From positions 1-64,000 of the forward strand of contig NZ_QJJU01000004.1 of the NCBI RefSeq assembly GCF_003201655.1: a stretch of DNA of 64,000 nt, written 5' to 3'. The DNA comes from Mycolicibacterium moriokaense. Its GTDB lineage: Bacteria > Actinomycetota > Actinomycetes > Mycobacteriales > Mycobacteriaceae. Below are positions 45,803-54,938 of this stretch, piece after piece. Position numbers and translations under genes: made by a program. The notes under the pieces were generated by a model. It was not told the DNA's origin and ran no database searches. It worked only from the letters and a program-made list of their open reading frames with translations. How positions within the stretch are numbered: position 1 is the stretch's first letter; each line of letters begins with the position of its first letter.

Positions 45803-46225
45803 TCAGCCCCGGTGCCAGATCCGGCGCACGAGGTTAATCGGTGCAAGGGCAGCGCGCCACGCCGTCCCTTGCCATCGGGCCGCCACACCGACGAAGGTGA
45901 CCACCGCCCCGGCCGTATCTCCGCCGTCGCCTGGTATCAACTCCATACTTGCGCGGGCAACGACTATCCGCCCGTCATTGCGCAGGGCCGGAACCTTGAA
46001 CGTCCCGCGGCTCAGTCGGCCCCGCCGCATCGCCCGGTCGAAGCCCCACCAATGCAGCGGCCGAAGGACGGGCGGAATGACGACATTGAGGTTCTGGCCG
46101 AGCGTGTCGTCGGCTGAGTAACCCACGACCTCGGTGACTGCATCACCCCATTGATGAATGATGCCGTCGCGATCGACGGTCACGCTCGCGCGCTGGTCAT
46201 TACGAGTCGCCTCGGAAGCGTCCAT
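45803..46225 (-). CDS. PAS domain protein
   Basis: This ~140-residue protein is a single PAS domain (about 10-120: ASVTVDRDGIIHQWGDAVTEVVGYSADDTLGQNLNVVIPPVLRPLHWWGFDRAM) with no output domain. A start at ATG 46225 is preferred after AAGG; the frame is open further upstream. It lies 14 nt before the MMPL gene on one transcript. The domain could sense a ligand, or redox or heme, but no cofactor residues can be assigned. It is divergent from the heme-O-synthase-like gene. Confidence 0.78.
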   Translation of the reverse strand: MDASEATRNDQRASVTVDRDGIIHQWGDAVTEVVGYSADDTLGQNLNVVIPPVLRPLHWWGFDRAMRRGRLSRGTFKVPALRNDGRIVVARASMELIPGDGGDTAGAVVTFVGVAARWQGTAWRAALAPINLVRRIWHRG

Positions 46226-46412
46226 ACCTTGATTACGGTCCGTGCCGGCTGCAAGTTCACCCGCGTAGTCAACGAGATCGATATGGCCCGGTGGTTCCTG
46301 TGGGCCAGCTGTAGCAAACAGATTGCAACGGCCGGCTTTGAACCTCAGCAACTTGCCGTTCGTGTCACATGCGTTGGGTCGGGGCATTGAAGAAGAGCCG
46401 AGGAGTACTGGC

Positions 46413-47339
46413 GTGAGCACTCGCGAATGGCCTGCCCTATCAAGAACTAATCACATCCGCGCCAAGCTGTTCGATTATCTGGCCCTGACGAAGCCGCGGA
46501 TCATCCACGTCGTGGTCGGCGCGATTCCGGCGATGCTGCTCGCCCAGCGCGGGACCCTCGCCCCGCTGCTGATCCTGAACACATTCATCGGCGCAACGCT
46601 GATGCAGGCCGGAGCCAACACGCTGAATTGCGTCGCGGATGCCGACATCGACAAGTTGATGACGCGCACGTCGGGTCGGCCGCTGGCGCGGGCGGCGATC
46701 TCGAACCGGCATGCGCTGGCATTCGGGTTGGCGCTCAGTGTCGCGTCGTTGTCGTGGCTTTGGTGGACCACCCATCTGCTGGCGGGCCTGCTGGCCGTGG
46801 CCACGATCGCGTTCTACGCGGTTGTCTACACGCTGCTGCTCAAGCGACGCACCTCCCAGAACGTGGTCTGCGGCGGAATTGTGAACGCCATGCCGGTGAT
46901 GATTGGCTGGTCGGCAGTCACCGGCACCATCGGCTGGCCGGCGCTGGTCATGTTTGCGATCATCGTGTTCTGGACGCCGCCGCACAGCTGGGCGCTGGCG
47001 ATGCGCCACACGGAGGACTACCGGGCAGCCGGTATCCCGATGCTGCCGGCCGTGGCGACCGAGTCCCACGTGGCCAACCTCATCCTGGTCTACACCTGGC
47101 TGTCCGTCATCGCGACGCTGGTGCTGTCCGTGGCGGCTAGCTGGCTGTATGCGGCGGTGGCGCTGGCGGCAGGGGCGTGGTTCCTGGTGGTCGCCCACGG
47201 TCAACGCGCCCGCGCGCGTCGCGGCGTGCCGCTGGAGCCGCTACGGCTGTTCCGGCAGTCCAACAACTACCTGGCCGTGGTGTTCTGCGCGCTGGCGGTG
47301 GATTCCGCACTGGCCCTGCCGACACTACTGGGACACTGA
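46413..47339 (+). CDS. ctaB: Protoheme IX farnesyltransferase (heme O synthase) paralogue
   Basis: This 308-residue UbiA-type prenyltransferase has nine hydrophobic segments, [19 protein letters not shown] (first Asp-rich motif, NxxxDxxxD), [17 protein letters not shown] and [26 protein letters not shown], which are specific to CtaB/CyoE. It would farnesylate heme B to heme O for aa3 oxidase. Mycobacteria normally carry ctaB elsewhere next to tkt, so this is likely a second copy. The GTG at 46413 follows GAGGAG. The adjacent idi could supply prenyl donors. Confidence 0.88.
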   Translation: MSTREWPALSRTNHIRAKLFDYLALTKPRIIHVVVGAIPAMLLAQRGTLAPLLILNTFIGATLMQAGANTLNCVADADIDKLMTRTSGRPLARAAISNRHALAFGLALSVASLSWLWWTTHLLAGLLAVATIAFYAVVYTLLLKRRTSQNVVCGGIVNAMPVMIGWSAVTGTIGWPALVMFAIIVFWTPPHSWALAMRHTEDYRAAGIPMLPAVATESHVANLILVYTWLSVIATLVLSVAASWLYAAVALAAGAWFLVVAHGQRARARRGVPLEPLRLFRQSNNYLAVVFCALAVDSALALPTLLGH

Positions 47340-47367
47340 CCAGCTGACCCCGGGGCTGGTGGGCAGC

Positions 47368-47952
47368 ATGGCAAACCCCGAACTCGATAGCCCAGTCGTA
47401 TCCCGCGATGATGAGCAGCTGATTCTGGTGGACAGCGATGACCGCGAGATCGGCTTCCTGGCGAAGGCCGATGCGCACTCCGGCGTCGGCACGCTGCACC
47501 GCGCGTTCTCGCTGTTCGTGTTCAATCCCGCGGGCGAACTGCTTCTGCAGCAGCGCGCGAACGGCAAGCGCCTGTGGCCGGGCTACTGGTCCAACACCTG
47601 CTGCTCGCATCCGCGCCGCGGAGAGACTATGGACAACGCCATCCACCGCCGCCTGCACGAGGAACTCGGTCTCAGGACAGAGCTGGAATTCCTGTTCAAG
47701 TTCCGGTACCGGGCGCAGTACGACCCGCAAGGCGTCGAGCACGAGCTGTGCTGGGTCTTTGCCGGGACCAGCGCCGAGCGACCGCGCCCGAACGTCAACG
47801 AGGTCGCGGCCTGGCGCTACGTCACCCCCCAAGTGCTGTGCTCCGAGGTCGCACGCGCACCCGAAACGTTCACGCCGTGGTTCAAGTTCGCATGGGCGCG
47901 CATCCTGCGTGAGCATGCGGTCCCAGCACTGGCGAAGGCGCCGGCTCCCTAA
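47368..47952 (+). CDS. idi: Isopentenyl-diphosphate delta-isomerase, type 1
   Basis: This 194-residue Nudix-fold enzyme interconverts IPP and DMAPP. The catalytic Cys is in WSNTCCSHPRRGE with the metal-binding His, and the Glu residues are in RRLHEELGL and EHELCWVFAG. ATG at 47368 was chosen; GTG at 47359 is possible. It is 28 nt after the heme-O-synthase paralogue, suggesting one transcript that links isoprenoid supply and heme prenylation. Confidence 0.95.
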   Translation: MANPELDSPVVSRDDEQLILVDSDDREIGFLAKADAHSGVGTLHRAFSLFVFNPAGELLLQQRANGKRLWPGYWSNTCCSHPRRGETMDNAIHRRLHEELGLRTELEFLFKFRYRAQYDPQGVEHELCWVFAGTSAERPRPNVNEVAAWRYVTPQVLCSEVARAPETFTPWFKFAWARILREHAVPALAKAPAP

Positions 47953-47974
47953 GGCTGAATGGCGTTTCGACGAG

Positions 47975-48580
47975 TCAACGGGTGAGACCGAACCCCGGTA
48001 CGAACCGGCCGACGCTGGCGGTGTAGTCCCGGTATTTGTCGCCATGTATCCCAAGCAAGTACGGCTCTTCGATGCTGCGGACAGATACCTCGATCGCCGC
48101 GAGGAAGATCGCGAACACTGCGATCGCAACGGGATTGGGTGCCAGTAATGTCTCGCCGAGCATGAACACGAGCATGGCGGCGAAGATCGGGTTGCGTATC
48201 AGCTTGAACATGCCAGTGCGCACTAACGTTGTCGCCTCGTTGATGTCGACGCCGACCCGCCATGACTCGCCCATGTCGCGCTGTGCGTGCTCTGTGGCGG
48301 CGAGGCCGCACACGGCGAGCGCGAACCCGGCGGCGTTGACCCACCGATATTCGAGGATCTGCAGCGGCGCCACCGCGCCGAGAAGTTGCAGCACGGGAGC
48401 GGCCAGCCCACCCACCATCGCGACGATGAAACCGATGCCGCCGACCAGCCCGACCAAGCCCAGCCGTCGGCTGATCCCCCGATAACCGGTCGAACCTGTG
48501 CGGCGCCACTGCATCCAGCAGCGCCAGCCCAGAGCCAGCACGCCGAAACCGATGTAGAGCGCAAGAGCGACAGCAGCCAT
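47975..48580 (-). CDS. ICMT-family membrane methyltransferase-like protein
   Basis: This 201-residue membrane protein has five hydrophobic segments and the family C-terminal block RTGMFKLIRNPIFAAML ... SIEEPYLLGIHGDKYRDYTASVGRFVPG, matching the isoprenylcysteine carboxyl methyltransferase-like fold. I chose ATG 48580 because AAAGGAG lies directly before it, inside the possible longer start at 48595. Substrate is unknown, and it is convergent with idi. Confidence 0.82.
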   Translation of the reverse strand: MAAVALALYIGFGVLALGWRCWMQWRRTGSTGYRGISRRLGLVGLVGGIGFIVAMVGGLAAPVLQLLGAVAPLQILEYRWVNAAGFALAVCGLAATEHAQRDMGESWRVGVDINEATTLVRTGMFKLIRNPIFAAMLVFMLGETLLAPNPVAIAVFAIFLAAIEVSVRSIEEPYLLGIHGDKYRDYTASVGRFVPGFGLTR

Positions 48581-48817
48581 CACCGCTCCTTTCATCCGGC
48601 AATACGAAATGCCGTCGCTACGAGTTCACGCCATCGTGGGCAGAACTTCGGGCTGCGCGGAAGCCCCGCGTGTACCGGCGCGATTGATGTCAGAAGCGAT
48701 ACAGCCAGCTGTAACCCGCGACCGAATGTGCGACTTGGCTGGCACACTCTTGGCACAACGGGGGTTGATCTGTCGAGCCTAATGGAATCGCGGTATGTCG
48801 CTGACCTGCATGAACAT

Positions 48818-48892
48818 TGGTGGGCGCGGACGGTATCGAACCGCCGACCGCTGGTGTGTAAAACCAGAGCTCTACCACTGAGCTACGCGCCC
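48818..48892 (-). tRNA. tRNA-Val (anticodon TAC)
   Basis: Read on the minus strand: acceptor GGGCGCG pairs with CGCGCCC, the D arm is GCTCAGTGGTAGAGC, and the anticodon stem CTGGT/ACCAG encloses the loop TTTACAC (anticodon TAC, Val). The T arm is CGGCGGTTCGATACCGTCCG, truncated here to its core. The 3' CCA is encoded at 48818-48820. The 237 nt between it and the ICMT-like gene show no other feature. Confidence 0.95.
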
Positions 48893-48937
48893 CTTGCCGG
48901 GCAGGCTACAGGTCGATGACGTGCGGGTGGAAATCCG

Positions 48938-49402
48938 TCAACCCGATTGCACGGCCTTGAGCGCATCCGCCCACACGGCCTGATCGCGCGGCTCCCCCGG
49001 CTGCTTCATCTCGGCGAACCTGATGGTGCCCGACCTGTCCACGACGAACGTGCCGCGGTTGGCGAAGCCCGTATCGTCGTTGAACACGCCGTAGGACTGC
49101 GCGACCGCGCCGTGGGGCCAGAAGTCGGACAACACCGGAAAGGTGAAGCCGCTCTGCGTCGCCCAGACCTTGTGGGTAGGCGGCGGGCCAACCGAAATCG
49201 CCAGCGTGGCGGTGTCGTCGTTCTCATAGGTGCCCAGGCGGTCGCGGATCTCGTCCAGCTCGCCCTGGCAGATGCCAGTGAACGCGAGCGGGAAGAAAAC
49301 CAGCAGCACAGTCTTGACGTCCCTGAAGCTGCTCAGGGTGACGGGCTGACCGTTCTGGTCCTTGAGCGTGAAGTCCGGTGCCTCCTCGCCTTCGGACAGC
49401 AC
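48938..49402 (-). CDS. ahpE: One-cysteine peroxiredoxin AhpE
   Basis: AhpE reduces hydrogen peroxide, peroxynitrite and lipid hydroperoxides. The 154-residue protein has a thioredoxin fold and one peroxidatic cysteine in PLAFTGICQGEL, with no resolving cysteine in the C-terminal half, as in the 1-Cys AhpE group that uses mycothiol or mycoredoxin for recycling. The GTG start overlaps the stop of the DUF3052 gene (TAGTG). Corresponds to Rv2238c. Confidence 0.95.
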   Translation of the reverse strand: MLSEGEEAPDFTLKDQNGQPVTLSSFRDVKTVLLVFFPLAFTGICQGELDEIRDRLGTYENDDTATLAISVGPPPTHKVWATQSGFTFPVLSDFWPHGAVAQSYGVFNDDTGFANRGTFVVDRSGTIRFAEMKQPGEPRDQAVWADALKAVQSG

Positions 49403-49827
49403 TAGCGCCTCCCGGCGGCTTTCGATTTCGGCTGCACCAGCCGACTGGCGCTCCAGTCACCCAGGTTGGCTGACGACGTCTGCATCAGGCCTGCCGTCGG
49501 CGCCGATTCGGCGATTTCGGCAGGCAGAACGTGTCCCGGCTGGCCCGTCTTGGGGGTGACCACCCAGATCACGCCGTCCTCAGCGAGCGGGGTGATGGCA
49601 TCCATCAACCGGTCGACGAGATCGCCGTCGTCGTCGCGCCACCACAACAACACGACGTCGATGACCTCGTCGGCGTCTTCGTCGAGCAGCTCGCCGCCGC
49701 ACGCCTCTTCGATGTCGGCCCGGATGTCGTCGTCGCTGTCCTCATCCCAGCCCAACTCCTGCACAACCTGATCTTTTTGGATGCCCAGTCTGCGGGCGTA
49801 GTTCGGGGCGTCATCCGCCGCGACCAC
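49402..49827 (-). CDS. DUF3052 protein (Rv2239c type)
   Basis: This 141-residue acidic cytoplasmic protein of the DUF3052 family begins VAADDAPNYARRLGIQKDQVVQELGWDEDSDDDIRADIEE and has DVVLLWWRDDDGDLVDRLMDA and DGVIWVVTPKTGQPGHVLPAEI. The family is conserved in actinobacteria and of unknown function. GTG at 49827 is preceded by AGGAGG. It is directly upstream of, and overlapping, ahpE, suggesting coordinated expression with peroxide defence. Confidence 0.92.
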   Translation of the reverse strand: MVAADDAPNYARRLGIQKDQVVQELGWDEDSDDDIRADIEEACGGELLDEDADEVIDVVLLWWRDDDGDLVDRLMDAITPLAEDGVIWVVTPKTGQPGHVLPAEIAESAPTAGLMQTSSANLGDWSASRLVQPKSKAAGRR

Positions 49828-49929
49828 GGTCAGTCCTCCTTCAGCCAGCTCGGGCGCACCATGCGACCGGCGATATCTCGGCCCTATCGTCGCACGCCGA
49901 GGCTCACGACCGACGCCTGGCGGTCAGGT

Positions 49930-50508
49930 TCATCGATATGCCGCGTCGCACATGTTCAGAGCGGAGGTCTTCGTGTCGTTCAACTTGGAGATCGCCGCAT
50001 TGAATTCGTCAGGTCCATAGTTGCCTGCGATCGCGGTCGCGAGCCCCCTCGCGGCGTCGACCCAGGCGTTGAGCGCATCGCGCAGATTGGGGGCCAGCGT
50101 GTCGGAGACGCTGCCCGCGACCAGATCGGCACTGTGGTTGAGCCCATCGATGGCGGGGGCCGCCTTGGCCACCGCATCGGCGGCGGACTTGTTGAACGCC
50201 TCGACGTAGTTGTTCACCGCGGTGATGGCGTCGACGCTGGACGAGCTCAACGCCTCGCACGACGAGTGGATCGCCTGCGTGGTGAGCGACGACTGGCGTT
50301 CGGATTCGCGGGAGCTCGAGGTCGCGGCCGACTCCTCGGCCGACGCCGACACCGAGGCCCGATACACCGGAGCATCGGCGCGGTCTATCTGCGCGGCGCC
50401 CTGGGTGATGGTCGTGCAACCGACGATGATCATCGCCCCGGCAGCAAGGCCGCCCAGGCTCAGGGCGACGATCCGCAGCCGCTTGCGGCCCAGCCCACCC
50501 GTCAGCAC
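49930..50508 (-). CDS. Putative lipoprotein (Rv2240c type)
   Basis: This 192-residue protein has an N-terminal basic and hydrophobic stretch ending in a lipobox IVGC (residue 31), followed by a Ser/Glu-rich helical exported domain with a single late Cys (ALNMCDAAY) and another at about residue 83. I do not recognise a function. The GTG start is at 50508. It is divergent from aceE with a 146-nt gap that I cannot resolve into promoter boxes. Confidence 0.75.
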   Translation of the reverse strand: MLTGGLGRKRLRIVALSLGGLAAGAMIIVGCTTITQGAAQIDRADAPVYRASVSASAEESAATSSSRESERQSSLTTQAIHSSCEALSSSSVDAITAVNNYVEAFNKSAADAVAKAAPAIDGLNHSADLVAGSVSDTLAPNLRDALNAWVDAARGLATAIAGNYGPDEFNAAISKLNDTKTSALNMCDAAYR

Positions 50509-50654
50509 GGTCTGCAGACGTTACCGGTTTGGACCGGGGATCGCGGGTTCATTCAGTCGGGACCCCCAGCGGTGCGAGTGGGGCACGATAGGGGGACGAT
50601 ATAGACGCTTCGCCGATCGTGAAGCGACCTGCCCCGCCTAACAAGGAGCGGAAG

Positions 50655-53444
50655 TTGACCACCGAGTTCGTGCGCCAAGACCTGGCCCAAAACTCCACCA
50701 CCGCAGCCGAACCCGACCGGGTTCGGGTGATTCGTGAAGGCGTCGCGTCGTATCTGCCCGATATCGATTCCGAAGAGACGGCCGAATGGCTCGAGTCGTT
50801 TGACGAGTTGCTGGAGCGGTCCGGACCCGCGAGGGCGCGTTACTTGATGTTGCGGTTGCTGGAACGCTCCGGCGAACAGCGGGTGGCCATCCCCGCGCTG
50901 ACGTCGACGGACTATGTAAACACCATCCCAACCGAACTCGAGCCGTGGTTTCCTGGCGACGAGGATGTCGAGCGGCGCTACCGGGCGTGGATCCGATGGA
51001 ACGCCGCAATCATGGTGCACCGCGCTCAGCGTCCGGGAGTCGGTGTCGGAGGCCACATTTCGACCTACGCGTCGTCAGCTGCGTTGTACGAGGTGGGTTT
51101 CAACCATTTCTTCCGCGGTAAGGCCCATCCGGGCGGCGGCGACCAGATTTACATTCAGGGCCACGCCTCGCCTGGCATCTACGCCCGCGCTTTTCTCGAG
51201 GGCCGGCTAACCGCCGACCAGCTCGACGGCTTTCGCCAGGAACACAGCCATCCCGGCGGCGGACTGCCGTCCTACCCGCACCCGCGGCTGATGCCTGACT
51301 TCTGGGAGTTCCCAACGGTGTCGATGGGCCTTGGCCCGATGAACGCGATCTATCAGGCCCGGTTCAACCATTACCTGCACGACCGAGGCATCAAGGACAC
51401 CTCCGACCAGCACGTGTGGGCATTCCTCGGCGACGGCGAGATGGACGAGCCGGAAAGCCGCGGCCTGATTCAGGTGGGCGCCAACGAAGGACTGGACAAC
51501 CTGACCTTCGTGATCAACTGCAACCTCCAGCGCCTCGACGGGCCCGTCCGCGGCAACGGCAAGATCATCCAGGAGCTGGAGTCGTTCTTCCGCGGCGCGG
51601 GCTGGAACGTCATCAAGGTGGTGTGGGGTCGTGAGTGGGACACGCTGCTGCACGCCGACCGCGACGGCGCACTGGTCAACCTGATGAACAGCACGCCCGA
51701 CGGCGACTACCAGACCTACAAGGCCAACGACGGCGCGTACGTCCGGGACCACTTCTTCGGCCGCGACCCACGCACCAAGCAATTGGTCGAGAAGATGTCC
51801 GACCAGGAGATCTGGAACCTCAAGCGCGGCGGCCATGACTACCGCAAGGTCTATGCGGCCTATCGGGCCGCGACCGAGCACAAGGGCCAGCCGACGGTGA
51901 TCCTGGCCAAGACCATCAAGGGCTACTCGCTGGGGGCACACTTCCAGGGCCGCAATGCCACGCACCAGATGAAAAAGCTTGCGCTGCAAGACCTCAAGTA
52001 CTTCCGCGACTCGATTCGCATCCCGATAAGCGATGAGCAGCTTGAGGAGAACCCCTACCTGCCGCCGTACTACCACCCCGGCCCAGAGGCGCCGGAGATC
52101 CGCTACATGCTGGAGCGTCGACGCGCACTCGGTGGTTTCCTGCCGGAACGGCGGACCAAAACCAAGGCGTTGACGTTGCCAGGCCGGGAAACCTACAAAG
52201 CGCTCAAGAAGGGTTCGGGCAACCAGGACGTCGCCACCACGATGGCGACGGTGCGTACGTTCAAAGAACTGTTGCGCGACAAGGAAATCGGGAAGCGGAT
52301 CGTCCCGATCATTCCCGACGAGGCGCGCACGTTCGGGATGGACTCGTGGTTCCCGAGCCTGAAGATCTACAACCGCCTCGGTCAGCTCTACACGGCCGTC
52401 GACGCCGAATTGATGTTGGCGTACAAGGAAAGTGAAATCGGCCAGATTCTGCACGAGGGCATCAACGAGGCGGGCTCGACGGCTTCGTTCACCGCCGTTG
52501 GCACGTCCTACGCCACCCACAACGAGCCGATGATCCCGGTCTACATCTTCTATTCGATGTTCGGCTTCCAGCGCACAGGCGACGGGTTCTGGGCCGCGGC
52601 CGACCAGATGGCCCGCGGCTTCGTGCTCGGTGCCACCGCCGGGCGCACCACGCTCACCGGCGAAGGCCTGCAGCACGCCGACGGACACTCACTTCTGCTG
52701 GCCGCCACCAACCCGGCCGTCGTGTCCTATGACCCCGCGTTCGCGTATGAGATCGCCTACATCGTGGAAAGCGGTTTGCACCGGATGTACGGCGAGAATC
52801 CAGAGAACGTCTACTTCTACATAACGATCTACAACGAGCCCTACGTCCAGCCGGCAGAACCCGAGGGTGTCGACGTCGAAGCGCTGCTGCGCGGCATCTA
52901 CCGCTACCGGCCTGCGCCGGAGAAGCGCACGCACGTCGCGCACATCCTCGCTTCCGGTGTCGCCATGCCGGAGGCGCTGCGTGCGGCCGACCTGCTCGCC
53001 GAGGAATGGGACGTCGCCGCCGACGTCTGGTCGGTGACGAGCTGGGGCGAGCTCAACCGCGACGGTGTGGAGATAGAGAAGGAACGGCTGCGATATCCGG
53101 AACGCCCCGCGCGCACACCGTTCGTCACCACGGCGCTCGCCGATGCCGCCGGTCCGGTGGTCGCGGTGTCCGACTGGATGCGCGGCGTGTCCGAACAGAT
53201 CAGGCAGTGGGTGCCCGGCACCTACATCACACTTGGCACCGACGGTTTCGGGTTCTCCGACACCCGCCCTGCCGCGCGGCGGTACTTCAACACCGACGCC
53301 GAGTCGGTCGTCGTCGCCGTCCTCGAGGGCCTGGCCCGCGACGGCAACATCGACCAGTCGGTCGCGGGCGAGGCGGCCCGCAAGTACCAGATCGACGACG
53401 TGATGGCCGCCGGTGTCTCGTATAAGGACACCGGCAGCGCCTGA
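50655..53444 (+). CDS. aceE: Pyruvate dehydrogenase E1 component AceE
   Basis: AceE is the thiamine-diphosphate E1 subunit of pyruvate dehydrogenase, homodimeric type. The 929-residue protein matches M. tuberculosis AceE throughout. It shows [10 protein letters not shown], the ThDP motif [12 protein letters not shown] with [29 protein letters not shown] and a C-terminal [11 protein letters not shown]. The start is TTG at 50655 ([10 protein letters not shown]) after AAGGAGCGG; an in-frame ATG upstream adds a non-conserved stretch. The downstream mabR, and then the FAS-II genes that use acetyl-CoA-derived units, make the order logical. Confidence 0.97.
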   Translation: MTTEFVRQDLAQNSTTAAEPDRVRVIREGVASYLPDIDSEETAEWLESFDELLERSGPARARYLMLRLLERSGEQRVAIPALTSTDYVNTIPTELEPWFPGDEDVERRYRAWIRWNAAIMVHRAQRPGVGVGGHISTYASSAALYEVGFNHFFRGKAHPGGGDQIYIQGHASPGIYARAFLEGRLTADQLDGFRQEHSHPGGGLPSYPHPRLMPDFWEFPTVSMGLGPMNAIYQARFNHYLHDRGIKDTSDQHVWAFLGDGEMDEPESRGLIQVGANEGLDNLTFVINCNLQRLDGPVRGNGKIIQELESFFRGAGWNVIKVVWGREWDTLLHADRDGALVNLMNSTPDGDYQTYKANDGAYVRDHFFGRDPRTKQLVEKMSDQEIWNLKRGGHDYRKVYAAYRAATEHKGQPTVILAKTIKGYSLGAHFQGRNATHQMKKLALQDLKYFRDSIRIPISDEQLEENPYLPPYYHPGPEAPEIRYMLERRRALGGFLPERRTKTKALTLPGRETYKALKKGSGNQDVATTMATVRTFKELLRDKEIGKRIVPIIPDEARTFGMDSWFPSLKIYNRLGQLYTAVDAELMLAYKESEIGQILHEGINEAGSTASFTAVGTSYATHNEPMIPVYIFYSMFGFQRTGDGFWAAADQMARGFVLGATAGRTTLTGEGLQHADGHSLLLAATNPAVVSYDPAFAYEIAYIVESGLHRMYGENPENVYFYITIYNEPYVQPAEPEGVDVEALLRGIYRYRPAPEKRTHVAHILASGVAMPEALRAADLLAEEWDVAADVWSVTSWGELNRDGVEIEKERLRYPERPARTPFVTTALADAAGPVVAVSDWMRGVSEQIRQWVPGTYITLGTDGFGFSDTRPAARRYFNTDAESVVVAVLEGLARDGNIDQSVAGEAARKYQIDDVMAAGVSYKDTGSA

Positions 53445-53463
53445 CCAGCACAGCCTCGTTTGC

Positions 53464-53478
53464 GTCGCCGGAGGCGAC
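53464..53478 (+). terminator. Short hairpin after aceE
   Basis: GTCGCC-GGA-GGCGAC forms a 6-bp perfect stem with a 3-nt loop 19 nt after the aceE stop and 45 nt before mabR. It may attenuate or end aceE transcripts, but the stem is short. Confidence 0.3.
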
Positions 53479-53523
53479 ACGACGTTAGAGGAAACTGACA
53501 GAGCGACGGCGTAGCTTTTAGGG

Positions 53524-54810
53524 ATGCCCGACAATCCGTACGTCCCGCCGAAGTCGACGCTTGAAGTGCTGGAGACGGTGCCCGACGCGACGTTGCGGCG
53601 GTTGAAGCAGTACTCGGGCCGGCTGGCCACCCAGGCCGTTCACGCTTTGGAGGAGCGGCTGCCGTTCTTCGCCGAGCTGGAGGCCTCACAGCGGGCGAGC
53701 GTGCAACTCGTGGTCCAGACCGCGGTGGTCAACTTCGTCGAGTGGATGCGCGACCCGAAGAGCGACGTCAGCTATACGGCGCAGGCCTTCGAGGTGGTCC
53801 CGCAGGACCTGCGGCGGCGTATCGCGCTGCGGCAATCCGTGGAGATGGTGCGGACCACCATGGAGTACTTCGAGGAAGTAGTGCCCCAGCTGGCCCGCTC
53901 CGAGGAACAGTTGACCGCCATGACCGCCGGAATCCTGCGCTACAGCCGGGATTTGGCGTTCGCCGCGGCCACCGCGTACGCCGATCAGGCCGAAGCGCGT
54001 GGCGCATGGGATACGCGAATGGAGGCCAACCTCGTCGACGCAGTGGTCCGGGGGGACACCGGACCCGACCTGCAATCCCAGGCCGCCGCGCTGAACTGGG
54101 AGGCCACCTCCCCGGCCACCGTCGTAGTCGGCCTGCCGCAGCCGGGCCGCACCGAGTTCGCCAGTGAGGACGTCCATGACGTCGCGAGCCGCAACGGCCG
54201 CGCGGCACTGTCCGATGTGCACGGCACCTGGCTGGTGGCCATCGTGTCCGGTGCCCTCTCGCCGACGGACCGGTTCCTCAATGAGCTGCTCGCGGTGTTC
54301 GCGGACGGGCCGGTGGTGGTGGGGCCCACTGCTCCGACATTGAGTACCGCGCATCGCAGCGCCACGGACGCGATCGCCGGGATGAACGCCGTGGCCGGCT
54401 GGACCGGAGCGCCGCGGCCGGTGTCATCCCGCGAATTGCTCCCCGAGCGCGCGCTACTCGGGGACGCGACGGCGATCGCAGTGCTGGAGACAGAGGTGAT
54501 GCGGCCGCTGGCCGATGCGGGCCCGGCGTTGGGCGAGACGCTGGACGCGTACCTGGACTCTGGCGGCGCGATCGAGGCGTGCGCTCGCAAATTGTTCGTT
54601 CATCCAAATACCGTCCGCTACCGGCTCAAACGGATCACCGATTTCACCGGCCGCGATCCCACCCTTCCACGCGACGCTTACGTGTTGCGAGTGGCCGCGA
54701 CGCTGGGCAGGCTCGGCCGCCAGCCACAGCATTCCAGCTCGTCAAATAGCCCCGCCGGGCAGGTGACGGGGGTCACTTTGGAGGATCGGGCAACCGATCG
54801 CGCCGGGTAA
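53524..54810 (+). CDS. mabR: PucR/CdaR-type regulator of FAS-II, MabR
   Basis: This 428-residue protein has an N-terminal helical region, a central GGDEF-like/CdaR regulatory region and a C-terminal PucR helix-turn-helix (about 340-410; TLDAYLDSGGAIEACARKLFVHPNTVRYRLKRI). By position and domain it is MabR (Rv2242), reported to control the fabD-acpM-kasA-kasB-accD6 operon and to be essential. It lies 128 nt before fabD with the predicted MabR operator in between. The upstream aceE is on the same strand. Confidence 0.92.
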   Translation: MPDNPYVPPKSTLEVLETVPDATLRRLKQYSGRLATQAVHALEERLPFFAELEASQRASVQLVVQTAVVNFVEWMRDPKSDVSYTAQAFEVVPQDLRRRIALRQSVEMVRTTMEYFEEVVPQLARSEEQLTAMTAGILRYSRDLAFAAATAYADQAEARGAWDTRMEANLVDAVVRGDTGPDLQSQAAALNWEATSPATVVVGLPQPGRTEFASEDVHDVASRNGRAALSDVHGTWLVAIVSGALSPTDRFLNELLAVFADGPVVVGPTAPTLSTAHRSATDAIAGMNAVAGWTGAPRPVSSRELLPERALLGDATAIAVLETEVMRPLADAGPALGETLDAYLDSGGAIEACARKLFVHPNTVRYRLKRITDFTGRDPTLPRDAYVLRVAATLGRLGRQPQHSSSSNSPAGQVTGVTLEDRATDRAG

Positions 54811-54851
54811 TAGGTTGCGGCAAGGTCTCGGTGGAGTCGCATCACATGCTA

Positions 54852-54872
54852 TTTTGTGGACTACCTACAAAA
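54852..54872. promoter_or_regulatory. MabR operator of the FAS-II operon
   Basis: TTTTGT-N9-ACAAAA, a perfect match to the published MabR inverted repeat, lies 67 nt before the fabD start. It is 15 nt upstream of a CATAAT (54888-54893) that would be a good -10 element, so binding would overlap the -35 region. Confidence 0.85.
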
Positions 54873-54887
54873 ACATAAGACTATGTT

Positions 54888-54893
54888 CATAAT
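54888..54893 (+). promoter_or_regulatory. Candidate -10 of the FAS-II promoter
   Basis: CATAAT sits 45 nt before the fabD GTG in an unusually A/T-rich stretch (54843-54935) for this genome. Transcription would begin near 54900. Position relative to the MabR site suits repression or activation of this promoter. Confidence 0.5.
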
Positions 54894-54938
54894 CTCTTAC
54901 ACCGCGCAAAACCACTTTCACAGTGTTCTCTTAAAGAC

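Noticed and set aside
51207..52688. 493-residue minus-strand ORF inside aceE
   Set aside because: It is a shadow of the AceE reading frame. High GC makes long antisense frames common here; similar ones at 8078-9289, 12441-13787, 13681-14895, 15332-16873, 20762-22009, 23012-24520 and 56127-57422 were rejected for the same reason.
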